Assembly (NCBI RefSeq): GCF_902706035.1
Contig: NZ_CACSJA010000001.1
Location: 368,086-432,085 of the forward strand
Length of the DNA: 64,000 nucleotides
Reading direction: 5' to 3'
Source of the DNA: Pantoea sp. 18069
Lineage (GTDB): Bacteria; Pseudomonadota; Gammaproteobacteria; Burkholderiales; Burkholderiaceae_C
Under the pieces are notes generated by a model, which saw only the letters and a program-made list of their open reading frames with translations, did not search any database and was not told the origin of the DNA. A program made the translations under genes and the position numbers. Shown one piece after another: positions 27,854-35,868 of the stretch. Positions within the stretch are counted from its first letter, which is position 1, and each line of letters opens with the position of its first letter.

Positions 27854-28177
27854 ATTGGCTACCGCCCATGATGAATTAAGAATGCGGTTTTACCCGCGTA
27901 ACTAATTCTTACATGCAACGGAGAATTTGTATACACAAGGGAAAACCCACTATTGCATACAACTATTCACGCCAACCTGTATGACCGCCTTTCACACGGG
28001 CAGTACATACTCGTAAAGATAATGCGCAGATGGCGCGTCATCCGTGTCCTGGATGTGTCCCGGACACAAAAACCTTGTCTTCCACATGGCTATGCATGCA
28101 TGCGCATGCGCCACGGGGGCCTGCACCAAACAGGGGATGATTGCGCTGCGCCCGGCGCAAGAGCCGCGGCCTTGGTC
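27854..28177. other. Upstream region of the sigma-factor gene
   Basis: This 324-bp gene-free stretch is AT-rich near the sigma start (27,860-27,960), as expected for a promoter transcribing leftwards. It contains two palindromic blocks: a near-perfect GATGGCGCGTCATC at 28029-28042 and the GTGTCC cluster listed separately. No convincing coding frame is present. Confidence 0.5.
28044..28067. promoter_or_regulatory. GTGTCC repeat cluster with palindrome, possible operator
   Basis: GTGTCC at 28044-28049 is followed 11 bp later by the palindrome GTGTCCCGGACAC (28055-28067), giving two direct and one inverted copy of the same hexamer. It lies between the anti-sigma candidate gene and the sigma-factor gene on the minus strand. 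A protein-binding site is plausible. A terminator for the upstream gene is less likely, because no T-run follows on the minus strand. Confidence 0.35.
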
Positions 28178-28780
28178 TCAGCGCGTCTCGGGCGTTTGCA
28201 TCTTCAAGGCCGTCAGCTCGGCATGCAGCCACTGCTGCGCCAGTGCGGGAGCGACCGGAAATTGCCCCTGGAGCGCAGCCTGGGCAAAGCGCTCCTGCAT
28301 GCACGCGTCCACCGCCGCCCGCTGCTGCGGACTGACCGCCTCCGGCGGCAGGCCCAGCGCCCGGCAAGCGTCGAGAAACCCCGCGCTGCGGGCCGCGGCG
28401 CTGAACATCAGCTGCGTCATGAAATCGACGCCTTGCAGGGCCTGCTGGCTGGCCTCGGCCATGGTGATCGCCTGCAGCACAAGACGCGACTCCAGGGGCT
28501 GGCCGGGCCTGGGGCCAAGACCGAGCTCGCGCACCACGGCATCCTGAATGCCACGGGAAAACGCCCGCCCCAAGGCATCGGCAAAAATCGCCGTGGTATC
28601 CACATCGAACTCGGAGCGGGCACCGAAGCGCTCGCTCATGGTGGTTCCGGCCACCCAGACTTTCCACGCAGAGCCGTCGTGCACGACCTGCAACATCTCG
28701 CCCTTGCTTGCTGAATCACGGAATGAATTCAGCGAAAGCTGAGCAGTATTTACAGGCAGCAAAAGCGTTGTAATAGTCAC
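28178..28780 (-). CDS. Hypothetical protein next to the T3SS sigma factor; candidate BtrA/BspR-like anti-sigma factor
   Basis: A 200-aa soluble protein without signal peptide. The N-terminus (MTITTLLLPVNTAQLSLNSF) is rich in Ser, Thr and Asn, compatible with a type III secretion signal. The rest is Ala/Gln-rich helices (FADALGRAFSRGIQDAVVRE, ASQQALQGVDFMTQLMFSAA). I do not recognise a domain with certainty. In Bordetella the antagonist of BtrS is BtrA (BspR), a secreted protein of about 190 aa. Size, neighbourhood and orientation here fit such a protein, but an effector or chaperone is also possible. Confidence 0.5.
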   Translation of the reverse strand: MTITTLLLPVNTAQLSLNSFRDSASKGEMLQVVHDGSAWKVWVAGTTMSERFGARSEFDVDTTAIFADALGRAFSRGIQDAVVRELGLGPRPGQPLESRLVLQAITMAEASQQALQGVDFMTQLMFSAAARSAGFLDACRALGLPPEAVSPQQRAAVDACMQERFAQAALQGQFPVAPALAQQWLHAELTALKMQTPETR

Positions 28781-28943
28781 AATAATGGAAACCTATTTGA
28801 TTATTAGTAGATTCTTATTTTTAGTAACCGGAGTCTACAGGTGGTTCCTAATCAAAAACAGCCAAACTGCCAATCACGGGAAATAACTACTGAATATCCG
28901 TGATGGTTCCCGTATTATGAAAAAATAAAAGAGTCCTGGCAAG

Positions 28944-28964
28944 CCTGCGACTTTCTTGCAGGCG
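28944..28964 (-). terminator. Possible terminator after the LysR gene
   Basis: A 6-bp GC stem (GCCTGC / GCAGGC) with a 9-nt loop lies just past the stop of the LysR-type gene. On the minus strand a T-rich stretch follows, but only about 12-15 nt after the stem, so the fit is imperfect. Confidence 0.4.
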
Positions 28965-28966
28965 GG

Positions 28967-29905
28967 TTATCCACCACCTTGCGCTGCGGTGAGTTGTTGT
29001 GCCGAAGCCGTCGATGCCGCAACCTGTTCCTTGAGCCAGTCGCGAAACACTTCGACCTTGCGCGACTGGCGCTGCAGTTGCGGGCTCACGAGGTAGTAGG
29101 ACGCACCGGTGCGCACCGGCAGGTGAAACGGCGCGACCAGCTTGCCGCTCGTCAGGTCATCGACCAGCAGCGCGGTCTGCCCGATCGCGATGCCCAGGCC
29201 ATCGGCCGCGGCCTGCCAGGTCAGGACCGAACTGCTGAACTGCATGCTTTCGACCTCCTGGATTTCGCTCTCGTAGCGGCACAGCCGCGCCCATGTCTGC
29301 CAGTCCTTCTGGCGATAGTGCGACACCAGCAGACGCTTGCGCAGCAAGGCCTGCGGATAGGCGGCCTCGGGCGCATTGGCCCGCAGGAATGCCGGACTGC
29401 AGATCGGCTCGATCACATCCTCAAACAGGAAGTCCGTATCCATGCCCTGCCAGGCGCCGCGCCCCATCTGGATCGCGAGATCGACCGGGTCGCGGTCGAA
29501 ATCGACGTCCTTCACGGAGTTGGTGATGACCACCGCGATCTCGCTGTAGCGCGCGTGGAAATCGCTGAGCCGGGGAATCAGCCATTTGGCCGCAAACGTG
29601 GTGTAGGTCTGGATGCGCAGCGTGCTGTCCGATCCGCTGCGCATGATCTCGCCCGTGGCCTTGGCGATGCTCTCGAACGCGGGCGCGATGGCTTCGCCGT
29701 AGCGCAGTCCGGCCTGGGTCAGGCTGATGCCATGGCGCTCGCGCCGGAACAATTCCGCACCCAGATAGGACTGCAGGACGTTGAGCTGCTTGCTCACCGC
29801 CGACTGGCTGATGTGCAGCTCCTTGGCCGCCTGCGTCAGATTGCGCGTTCGCACCACCGCATCAAAGACTTTGAGGGGATTGAGCGGGGGAATCTTCTTG
29901 ACCAT
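28967..29905 (-). CDS. LysR-family transcriptional regulator, GcvA-like
   Basis: A 312-aa LysR regulator. The N-terminal winged HTH (residues 8-65, LKVFDAVVRTRNLTQAAKEL and ISQSAVSKQLNVLQSYLG) is followed by a periplasmic-binding-type effector domain with the IQTYTTFAAKWLIPRLSDFH and DLAIQMGRGAW segments typical of GcvA-like regulators. It is divergent from the cyclase gene across about 180 bp, but a link between them is not shown. The ligand is unknown. Confidence 0.88.
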   Translation of the reverse strand: MVKKIPPLNPLKVFDAVVRTRNLTQAAKELHISQSAVSKQLNVLQSYLGAELFRRERHGISLTQAGLRYGEAIAPAFESIAKATGEIMRSGSDSTLRIQTYTTFAAKWLIPRLSDFHARYSEIAVVITNSVKDVDFDRDPVDLAIQMGRGAWQGMDTDFLFEDVIEPICSPAFLRANAPEAAYPQALLRKRLLVSHYRQKDWQTWARLCRYESEIQEVESMQFSSSVLTWQAAADGLGIAIGQTALLVDDLTSGKLVAPFHLPVRTGASYYLVSPQLQRQSRKVEVFRDWLKEQVAASTASAQQLTAAQGGG

Positions 29906-30088
29906 GGCGCGATTCTAGAAGCCCTTGGGCCGCGCCGCCCGGCAGGCCCGGCGCAGATTGTCCACACAGGGGATTGCCGCCGTCCACCCGCAGTTGTCCC
30001 GCCTGCAACATCCGGGCAACCCGGCGCCACGCAGAAATGGCATGCGCCACCCCGAGGTCGGCAATAATCGCCGGTGGAGGTGTTAGTG

Positions 30089-31558
30089 GTGACCATTTCT
30101 CTCGCAACCGGCCTGGACTTTGAAGACATGTTCGACCTGGCTCCTGTGTCCCTGTGGATGGAGGATTACAGTGGGCTCAAGCTATTGTTCGACCAATGGC
30201 GGGCCGAAGGCGTCACCGACCTGCTCGCCTTTTTGCACGAGGATCCGCAGCGCCTGCAGCGCTGCAGCCATTCGTACAAGGTGCTGCGCGTCAACCAATA
30301 CACCCTCGACCTGTTCAAGGCGCCGGACCAGCAGACGCTGCAAGACCGCCTGCACGAGGTCTTCCGCGGCGACATGCTCGACAGCATCGTGCCCGAGTTG
30401 CTCGCGCTGTGGCAGGGAAAGCAGGACTTCGAAACCCGTTCGGTGAACTACGCGCTCGACGGGCGCCGGCTCGACGTCCAGATCCGCGCGCGGGTGCTGC
30501 CGGGCTACGAGGACAACTGGAGCCGGGTGCTGGTCTCGCTCGAGGACGTGACCGCCGAAGTGCAGGGCACGCAACAGTTGCGGCGCAGCGAGCAATATGC
30601 GCGTGACCTGTTCGAGCACTCCCCGGTATCGCTGTGGGTCGAAGACTTCAGCGCAGTCAAGCAACTGCTCGACGAAGTGCGTGCACGCGGCATCAGCGAC
30701 TTCAGGACCTTCCTGAAAGTGCACCCGGAATTCGTCACGCGCTGCATGCGGGAAATCCGCGTGATCGACGTCAACCGGCAGACGCTGGAGATGTTCGGCG
30801 CGGCCAGCAAGCCCGAGCTGCTGCACAACCTGTCGCGCGTCTTTCGCGGGGAAATGTACGACTCCTTTGCCGAGCAGCTGCAGGACCTGTGGAACGGCAA
30901 GCTGGTTCAGCAGCGCGAAGTGGTGAACTACGCCCTCAACGGCGAGACCCTGCACATCCACCTTGAGCTGTCCATCATGGCCAGCCATGCGAAGAACTGG
31001 GAGCTGGTGCTGCTGTCCCTGGTCGACATCACCGCCCGCAAGAAGGCCGAAGCCTATCTCGAGTACCTGGGCAAGCACGATGTGCTGACCCAGCTGCGCA
31101 ACCGCGCGTTCTACATGGAAGAGCTCAACCGTCTGTCGCGCAAGGGCCCGTGGCCGCTGTCTATGGTCGCCATCGACATGAACGGTCTCAAGGCCGTCAA
31201 TGACGAGCATGGCCATGCCGCAGGGGACGCCATGCTGCGCCGCCTCGGCGAGGTGCTTGCCAAGGCCGTGGATGACCCGGCGTGCGTCGCGCGCATCGGC
31301 GGCGACGAGTTCATGGTGCTGTTGCCGGCCACCGACGAACGCGGCGCGCTGGCCATGCAGGAGCGCATTCTGTCGCTGCTGGACTTGAACAACCAGTTCT
31401 ACCCCGGGCATACCATCCATCTGGCCATGGGGCACGCCTGCGGCCACGAAGGCGCGTCGATGGAGGCCGTGGGCCACCGCGCGGACCAGGCGATGTATGC
31501 CGACAAGGCGCGTTTCTACGCGTCGAAAGAGCTGGATCGGCGGTCCGGGGCAGCGTGA
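30089..31558 (+). CDS. Diguanylate cyclase with duplicated PAS-like sensor domain
   Basis: A protein of about 489 aa with two tandem homologous sensor units of about 130 residues. Each begins SPVSLW(V/M)ED or APVSLWMED, contains a VFRG(D/E)M motif and ends in a VSLEDVTA or LSLVDITA strand typical of PAS domains. A GGDEF domain follows (IDMNGLKAVNDEHGHAAGD, then RIGGDEF), with the catalytic motif intact, so c-di-GMP synthesis is expected. No RxxD inhibitory site is visible before GGDEF. Cytoplasmic, since no transmembrane helix is seen. GGAGG lies 8 nt before the GTG at 30089, which I prefer over nearby in-frame GTG codons at 30074 and 30086. Confidence 0.88.
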   Translation: MTISLATGLDFEDMFDLAPVSLWMEDYSGLKLLFDQWRAEGVTDLLAFLHEDPQRLQRCSHSYKVLRVNQYTLDLFKAPDQQTLQDRLHEVFRGDMLDSIVPELLALWQGKQDFETRSVNYALDGRRLDVQIRARVLPGYEDNWSRVLVSLEDVTAEVQGTQQLRRSEQYARDLFEHSPVSLWVEDFSAVKQLLDEVRARGISDFRTFLKVHPEFVTRCMREIRVIDVNRQTLEMFGAASKPELLHNLSRVFRGEMYDSFAEQLQDLWNGKLVQQREVVNYALNGETLHIHLELSIMASHAKNWELVLLSLVDITARKKAEAYLEYLGKHDVLTQLRNRAFYMEELNRLSRKGPWPLSMVAIDMNGLKAVNDEHGHAAGDAMLRRLGEVLAKAVDDPACVARIGGDEFMVLLPATDERGALAMQERILSLLDLNNQFYPGHTIHLAMGHACGHEGASMEAVGHRADQAMYADKARFYASKELDRRSGAA

Positions 31559-31696
31559 AGGCCTGGACGCGGATTCACACTGCGCTGTCGGTCTGACCTG
31601 ACGTCTTCACGGCACGCCTGCCTGCCTGATGGCCCAGGCGCAGTGCCTAGAGTGGGGTGTTCGCGTCATCCGACCGGCACTTCACAGGAGAGAAAC

Positions 31697-31897
31697 ATGT
31701 CCACAGACAAACAGGAACCAGGCAGGGGCAAGGTCGAAAACGACCACAACCAGCAAGGCGGCAAGGCGCCCACCCAGAAGAACGAAGCCCAGCGCACGCC
31801 GCAAAGCCGCAGTGACCGCGAATCGCAGATCGGCAGCGGCAACCAGAACCAATCACGGCAGAACAAGGACGGCGGCGGCAGCCAGGGCGCGGGTTAG
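31697..31897 (+). CDS. Small Gln/Asn-rich hydrophilic protein
   Basis: A 66-aa, highly hydrophilic protein (MSTDKQEPGRGKVENDHNQQ, later ESQIGSGNQNQSRQNKDGGG) with no hydrophobic core and probably disordered. AGGAGA precedes the ATG at good spacing. The function is unknown. It converges with the acidic protein gene that follows. Confidence 0.6.
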   Translation: MSTDKQEPGRGKVENDHNQQGGKAPTQKNEAQRTPQSRSDRESQIGSGNQNQSRQNKDGGGSQGAG

Positions 31898-31920
31898 CGC
31901 ATGCACGCTCCACCAAATCA

Positions 31921-31940
31921 AGGGCGCCTATGGGCGTCCT
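31921..31940. terminator. Terminator-like hairpin between converging small genes
   Basis: AGGGCGCC pairs with GGCGTCCT (8 bp, one G-T wobble) around a 4-nt loop, lying between two convergent genes. Short T and A runs flank it, so it could act in both directions. Confidence 0.55.
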
Positions 31941-31958
31941 TTCGCATGGAGGCGCGCA

Positions 31959-32306
31959 TCAGCGCTTATTTTCACGATCGCTCGGACCGTTGGTATCGGA
32001 AAGCACTTCGGCGGGAGGCTTGAGGTCGCCGCTATCGCCGCCCTCGGCCTGCCAGGTGCCGCCTTCGCGCGCCGTGTTGCCACGCGGATGGCCCATGTCG
32101 GTGCCGTCTTCGAAGTTCAGCGGTCCGTCCTGCGGCATGTCGTCGAAGCGGTGCGCGGACGCATCGTCGAGCGAGTCGGCGACGTCCACCTCGGCACTCA
32201 GGTGGTCGTTGATATCCTCGCCTTCCGGCAGTTCGGCGTTTGCATCTTCGCTGCGGTCTATTCCAGGCTGATCGGGGTCCTGCGGGGTAGTGTTCGGTAT
32301 GCGCAT
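31959..32306 (-). CDS. Acidic hypothetical protein
   Basis: A 115-aa, Asp/Glu/Pro-rich protein (SEDANAELPEGEDINDHLSA, later AEVLSDTNGPSDRENKR) with no membrane segment or known motif, probably disordered. GGAGACCGCC precedes the ATG at 32306; a longer upstream extension is unlikely. The function is unknown. Confidence 0.55.
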   Translation of the reverse strand: MRIPNTTPQDPDQPGIDRSEDANAELPEGEDINDHLSAEVDVADSLDDASAHRFDDMPQDGPLNFEDGTDMGHPRGNTAREGGTWQAEGGDSGDLKPPAEVLSDTNGPSDRENKR

Positions 32307-32439
32307 GGCGGTCTCCGGTTCCGGCATGGCCTGCATTGGCCAGCTCAGCCACAAGCGTGACCGCGCAGGCGTGCGACAGAGGTCGGTGCAGCACCTTCCT
32401 GGAGGTAGGAGCAGGCCGACCGCATTGCACACCCTGCGG

Positions 32440-33003
32440 CTACTTCTCGCGGTACTTCTCGACGCGTCTGGCCTGGATGCTGTAGCCGCTCACGCCCAGC
32501 TCCGAGTTCGCGCGCACCAGCCCCATGGTACCGCTGACCCAGACCGCGCTCATCGACTGGAATCCTTTGACGGGCGCCGCGGATCTCACATGGATGATCT
32601 GGTTGGCAGGCGGCGGCGGCGTGTGGATGCAGGCGCCGAAGTACGGCACCAGCAGAAACTCCCGCAGCCCCTTGTCGGCGCTGTCCAGCGGCACGATGAA
32701 GCCCGGGATCTTGACTTGGCGCCCATCGAACGACGCCACGGTGGGCGCGTCGTCCCAGACCTTGCGCATGCGCTCGTACAACTCCTGCACGCGCGGATCG
32801 GAGTCGGGCAGCGCGCTGAGCTTTTGCAGGTCCTCGAAGGACTTCATCGGGTCCCAGTTGCGCGGCACCAGCGCGTCCCAGCTGATTTCCGTGAACGGCG
32901 CGGCCTGCAGCCAGGGCGTCGCGCCCAGGCACAGGCCAGCGGCCAGGCCTTGCAGCAGGCGGCGGCGGCGGGGAAAGGAAGGAGCGCAAAAAGGTGTGAA
33001 CAT
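32440..33003 (-). CDS. DUF3299 protein of a zinc-uptake operon
   Basis: A 187-aa exported protein. The N-terminal PRRRRLLQGLAAGLCLG resembles a Tat-type signal. The mature domain carries the DUF3299 pattern IPGFIVPLDSADKG, FLLVPYFGACIHTPPPPANQ and a VWVSGTMG segment. It is the last gene of a four-gene operon with an ABC permease, an ABC ATPase and a ZrgA-like protein. The Vibrio zinc importer ZrgABCDE includes the same families, so a periplasmic helper role in zinc uptake is inferred. The ATG at 33003 is used because the permease gene ends at 33008. Confidence 0.75.
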   Translation of the reverse strand: MFTPFCAPSFPRRRRLLQGLAAGLCLGATPWLQAAPFTEISWDALVPRNWDPMKSFEDLQKLSALPDSDPRVQELYERMRKVWDDAPTVASFDGRQVKIPGFIVPLDSADKGLREFLLVPYFGACIHTPPPPANQIIHVRSAAPVKGFQSMSAVWVSGTMGLVRANSELGVSGYSIQARRVEKYREK

Positions 33004-33007
33004 CGCG

Positions 33008-34279
33008 TCAGATTTTCGGAGACAGACCATCGGCCAGCGACAGGCGGTAGGCGCGCCAGCCCGGCAGCAGGCTTGCCAGCCAGCCGGCGACCAGCAGCCC
33101 CGCGAGCAGCAGCCACTGCAGGGGCGTAGTTTGCCCCAGATGCAGCGTCAGGCCAAAGCTCGCCTGCAACCAGGGGTTGAGCGCGAGCACGCACACGACC
33201 AGCGCGGCGATGCCCGTGACGATGCCCGCCACGGTCAGCACAATGCCTTCGAGCGCGAGCAGCGCCAGCACATGGCGCAGGCCCGCGCCCACGGTGCGCA
33301 GCACCGCGAGTTCACGCCGGCGTTCATTGAGGCCCGCAAGAATCACCGACATCAGGCCCGCCATGCTGACCAGGGCCACCAGCCCCGACATCAGCAGCAG
33401 CGCCTGCTCGCCCGCGCCCACCACGTCCCACAGTTCATCGAGCGCCACGCCGGGAAGAATCGACATCAGCGGCTCGGCGCCAAAGCCGTTGACCTGGCGC
33501 TGCACCGAGAACACGGCCGCGCGGTTGTGCAGGCCCACCAGCGCTGCGGTCACGCTCCTGGGCGTCAAATCCATCGCGCGCGCCGCTTCGGCGCCTATGC
33601 GCCGCCCGGGCAGCGGTGCGCCCACGACCCAGTCGACATGGATTGCTTGCAGCGCTTCGAGGCTGATGTGCGCCGTGCGGTCGACGGGCGTTCCTGTGCG
33701 CGCCAGAATGCCGGTGATGGTGAAAGGCTTGTCCGCATGGTCGCCGCCGATCTGCACTTCGCCCATGCCATGCGCCAGCGTGATGCGCTGGCCCAGGCTA
33801 TAGCCCAGGCGCTCGGCGAGTTCGGCGCCGATCACCACATCGTAGAGATCGTGAAAACGCTGGCCTTCGCGCAGTTGCAGCGGCTGCTGCTCACCGTAGC
33901 GGAAGTGTTCGAAATAGGCCGGTGTGGTGCCCAGCACGGGAAAGCCCCGGTGCGAGTCGCCCAGCGACAGCGGCACCACCCAGGCGACGCCGCGCAGCTT
34001 CTCGAGCGCTTCGACGCTGCTCCAGCGGATGTTGTTGGTCGCCGCGCCGACGTGGAACACCGCGTACAGCAGCAGTTGCGTAGAGCCCGTGCGCGCGCCG
34101 ACGATCAGGTCGGTGCCCGACACCGCCGAACTGAAGCTGCTGCGCAGATCGGTGCGCACGCGCTCCACGCCCAGCAGCATGAAGGTCGACAGCGCGATCG
34201 AGCAGACCGTCAGCGCCAGCGTGAAGCGCCGGTTCCAGGCGCTGCGCCAGGCCAGGCCCAGAAGAAAGCCGCCCTTCAT
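33008..34279 (-). CDS. ABC transporter permease (FtsX/MacB-type), zinc-uptake operon
   Basis: A 423-aa permease of the LolC/MacB superfamily: an N-terminal transmembrane helix (RRFTLALTVCSIALSTFMLL), a large periplasmic domain of about 220 residues, then three C-terminal helices in an FtsX domain (ALLLMSGLVALVSMAGLMSV, IVLTVAGIVTGIAALVVCVL, LQWLLLAGLLVAGWLASLLP). The start overlaps the ATPase gene by 4 nt. With the ATPase it probably forms a mechanotransmission-type machine linked to the ZrgA-like protein. Confidence 0.85.
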   Translation of the reverse strand: MKGGFLLGLAWRSAWNRRFTLALTVCSIALSTFMLLGVERVRTDLRSSFSSAVSGTDLIVGARTGSTQLLLYAVFHVGAATNNIRWSSVEALEKLRGVAWVVPLSLGDSHRGFPVLGTTPAYFEHFRYGEQQPLQLREGQRFHDLYDVVIGAELAERLGYSLGQRITLAHGMGEVQIGGDHADKPFTITGILARTGTPVDRTAHISLEALQAIHVDWVVGAPLPGRRIGAEAARAMDLTPRSVTAALVGLHNRAAVFSVQRQVNGFGAEPLMSILPGVALDELWDVVGAGEQALLLMSGLVALVSMAGLMSVILAGLNERRRELAVLRTVGAGLRHVLALLALEGIVLTVAGIVTGIAALVVCVLALNPWLQASFGLTLHLGQTTPLQWLLLAGLLVAGWLASLLPGWRAYRLSLADGLSPKI

Positions 34280-34992
34280 GCGTCCCCCTCGGCGGCACGC
34301 GCGGCGCGATTGATCTGCGCCAGCGCCACCTCGCGCCCGAAGCGCTGGGCGATGCGCCGGTCATGGCTCACCAGCACCAGCGCGCTGCCGGCCGCGGCGC
34401 AGGCCGACAGCAGCAGGTCCAGAAAAACGTCGCGCCGGTCTTCGTCGAGCGCAGAAGTCGGCTCGTCGGCAATCACCAGGCCCGGCTGGCCCACGAGCGC
34501 GCGTGCCGCGGCGACGCGCTGCTGCTGGCCCACCGACAGCGTATGCGCGGGTCTGTCCCAGACCGATGCGTCCAGCCCCATGCCCGCCAGCCAGTGCCGG
34601 CCCTCGGCGCGCAGCGAGCGCGCGCTGCGCGCCGCGGCGTCGCGCCGGCGCGTGGAAAAGCGGCAAGGCAGCAGCACGTTGTCCAATGCGGTGAGATAGG
34701 GCAGCAGATTGAACTGCTGGAAGATATAGCCCACATGGTCGACGCGGTGGCGGTCGCGCGCGGTCGCGCGCAGGTCCGCCCAGTCCACACCGTCCAGGGC
34801 CACGCGGCCCGACCGGGGCAGCAGCACGCCGGCGAGCAGCGACAGCAGCGTGCTCTTGCCGCAGCCGCTGGGGCCGTGGAGAAAAACGGTTTCACCGGCC
34901 GCGACCTGCAGCGCAGCAATGTCCAGACAGTCGTGCGCACTGCCCGGCCAGGCAAAGCGCAGGTCCTGCAATTCGAGCAAGCAGCCTGACAT
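34276..34992 (-). CDS. ABC transporter ATPase (LolD/MacB-type), zinc-uptake operon
   Basis: A 238-aa ATPase. Walker A is GPSGCGKST; the Q-loop is in IFQQFNLLPYLTALDNVLLP; the signature is LSVGQQQRV; Walker B is LVIADEPTSALDED; the switch His is in VLVSHDRRI. It belongs to the family that powers FtsX-type permeases, and its stop overlaps the permease start. Eight nt separate it from the ZrgA-like gene upstream. Confidence 0.93.
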   Translation of the reverse strand: MSGCLLELQDLRFAWPGSAHDCLDIAALQVAAGETVFLHGPSGCGKSTLLSLLAGVLLPRSGRVALDGVDWADLRATARDRHRVDHVGYIFQQFNLLPYLTALDNVLLPCRFSTRRRDAAARSARSLRAEGRHWLAGMGLDASVWDRPAHTLSVGQQQRVAAARALVGQPGLVIADEPTSALDEDRRDVFLDLLLSACAAAGSALVLVSHDRRIAQRFGREVALAQINRAARAAEGDA

Positions 34993-35000
34993 GGCGGTGG

Positions 35001-35570
35001 TCAGCGCGTCAGCCCCAGCCGCGCGGCGCCAGGCCGCAGGCTGCGCTTGAACTGGCCCTGGGGCGCGGCCACCTGGGCATCGATGCTGCGCAGGCGCGGG
35101 TAGGCGTCGAACAGCTTGACGTCGATGAAGCGCGCCTGTGCAGCCCTGGTGCAGGTGAACACGATGTCCACGGCGATATCGGCGTGCTCCGCTTTCCCGC
35201 CATGGCTGTGGCCCTGGGCGGCACCCAGGCCCAGGGCTTCGGACGCGAGATCGACTCTCGAAAGCCGGCAGGCAGCCGCTGCATCGGGCTCGAACAGCTG
35301 ATCGGCAGCGTTCAGCCGCGCGACCATGTCCGCGACCCGCTTGCGCTCGGCATCGGTGCGCGGCGCACGCTCGAAGCCGAGGAAACTGTCAAGCGGCGAG
35401 GCGATCGCCAGCGTAATGGTCTGCGCGTCGACGGCAACGTCCAGCGTCATATGACCGTGCGTATGCGCGTGCTGGTGCGCGGCTGCGGGCAGGGACGCCG
35501 CCAGGGCACTGGCGGCCAGGGCCAGCGCCCGGGCAATGGCACGCATGGGAACCAGGGAAAGTTTGAACAT
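35001..35570 (-). CDS. zrgA: ZrgA-like zinc-binding periplasmic protein (DUF2796)
   Basis: A 189-aa protein with a Sec signal peptide (hydrophobic stretch at residues 10-27, cut near AAA-HQH). A His-rich patch follows (HQHAHTHGHMTLDVAV) and a second one lies in the middle (GHSHGGKAEHAD). The family pattern LDSFLGFERAPRTDAER is present. DUF2796 proteins include Vibrio ZrgA, a zinc-binding component of a Zur-controlled zinc importer. The ATG at 35570 has GGAG upstream and opens directly into the signal peptide; a start at 35633 would mask it. It is the first gene of the operon. Confidence 0.8.
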   Translation of the reverse strand: MFKLSLVPMRAIARALALAASALAASLPAAAHQHAHTHGHMTLDVAVDAQTITLAIASPLDSFLGFERAPRTDAERKRVADMVARLNAADQLFEPDAAAACRLSRVDLASEALGLGAAQGHSHGGKAEHADIAVDIVFTCTRAAQARFIDVKLFDAYPRLRSIDAQVAAPQGQFKRSLRPGAARLGLTR

Positions 35571-35636
35571 CGGCAACTCCGGGATCACGAAAGAAGACGG
35601 GCGCGGCGGAAAAGCCCGCGCCCGGACCGGCAACCA

Positions 35637-35653
35637 ATGTTATACCATCACAT
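35637..35653 (-). promoter_or_regulatory. Zur-box-like palindrome upstream of the zinc operon
   Basis: ATGTTATACCATCACAT has one perfect half-site (ATGTTATA) of the proteobacterial Zur palindrome and a second half matching 6 of 8 positions of TATAACAT. It lies 67 bp before the zrgA-like start, where a zinc-responsive repressor would be expected to bind. Confidence 0.55.
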
Positions 35654-35868
35654 CCATTCAGCGCACCGACGTGTCGTTGCCGCCATCATCCACAACGCCA
35701 ACCCACGGAGCCGGCCCAGGCGTGCTGTGACTTCAGCGCCAGCTTTCTGGCGTGATGGAAGCACCGACCACGGTGAGAATCACGGTTTTCAGGGATGGCG
35801 CCCCCATGCGCCATCGGGCTATATTGGGCAGCGCGTGCCCTCCTCGCGCGTCCTGCCCCCCCAATACC

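Noticed and set aside
30166..31477. Long minus-strand frames opposite the cyclase gene
   Set aside because: Shadow frames in GC-rich DNA; the plus-strand protein has intact GGDEF and PAS-like motifs.
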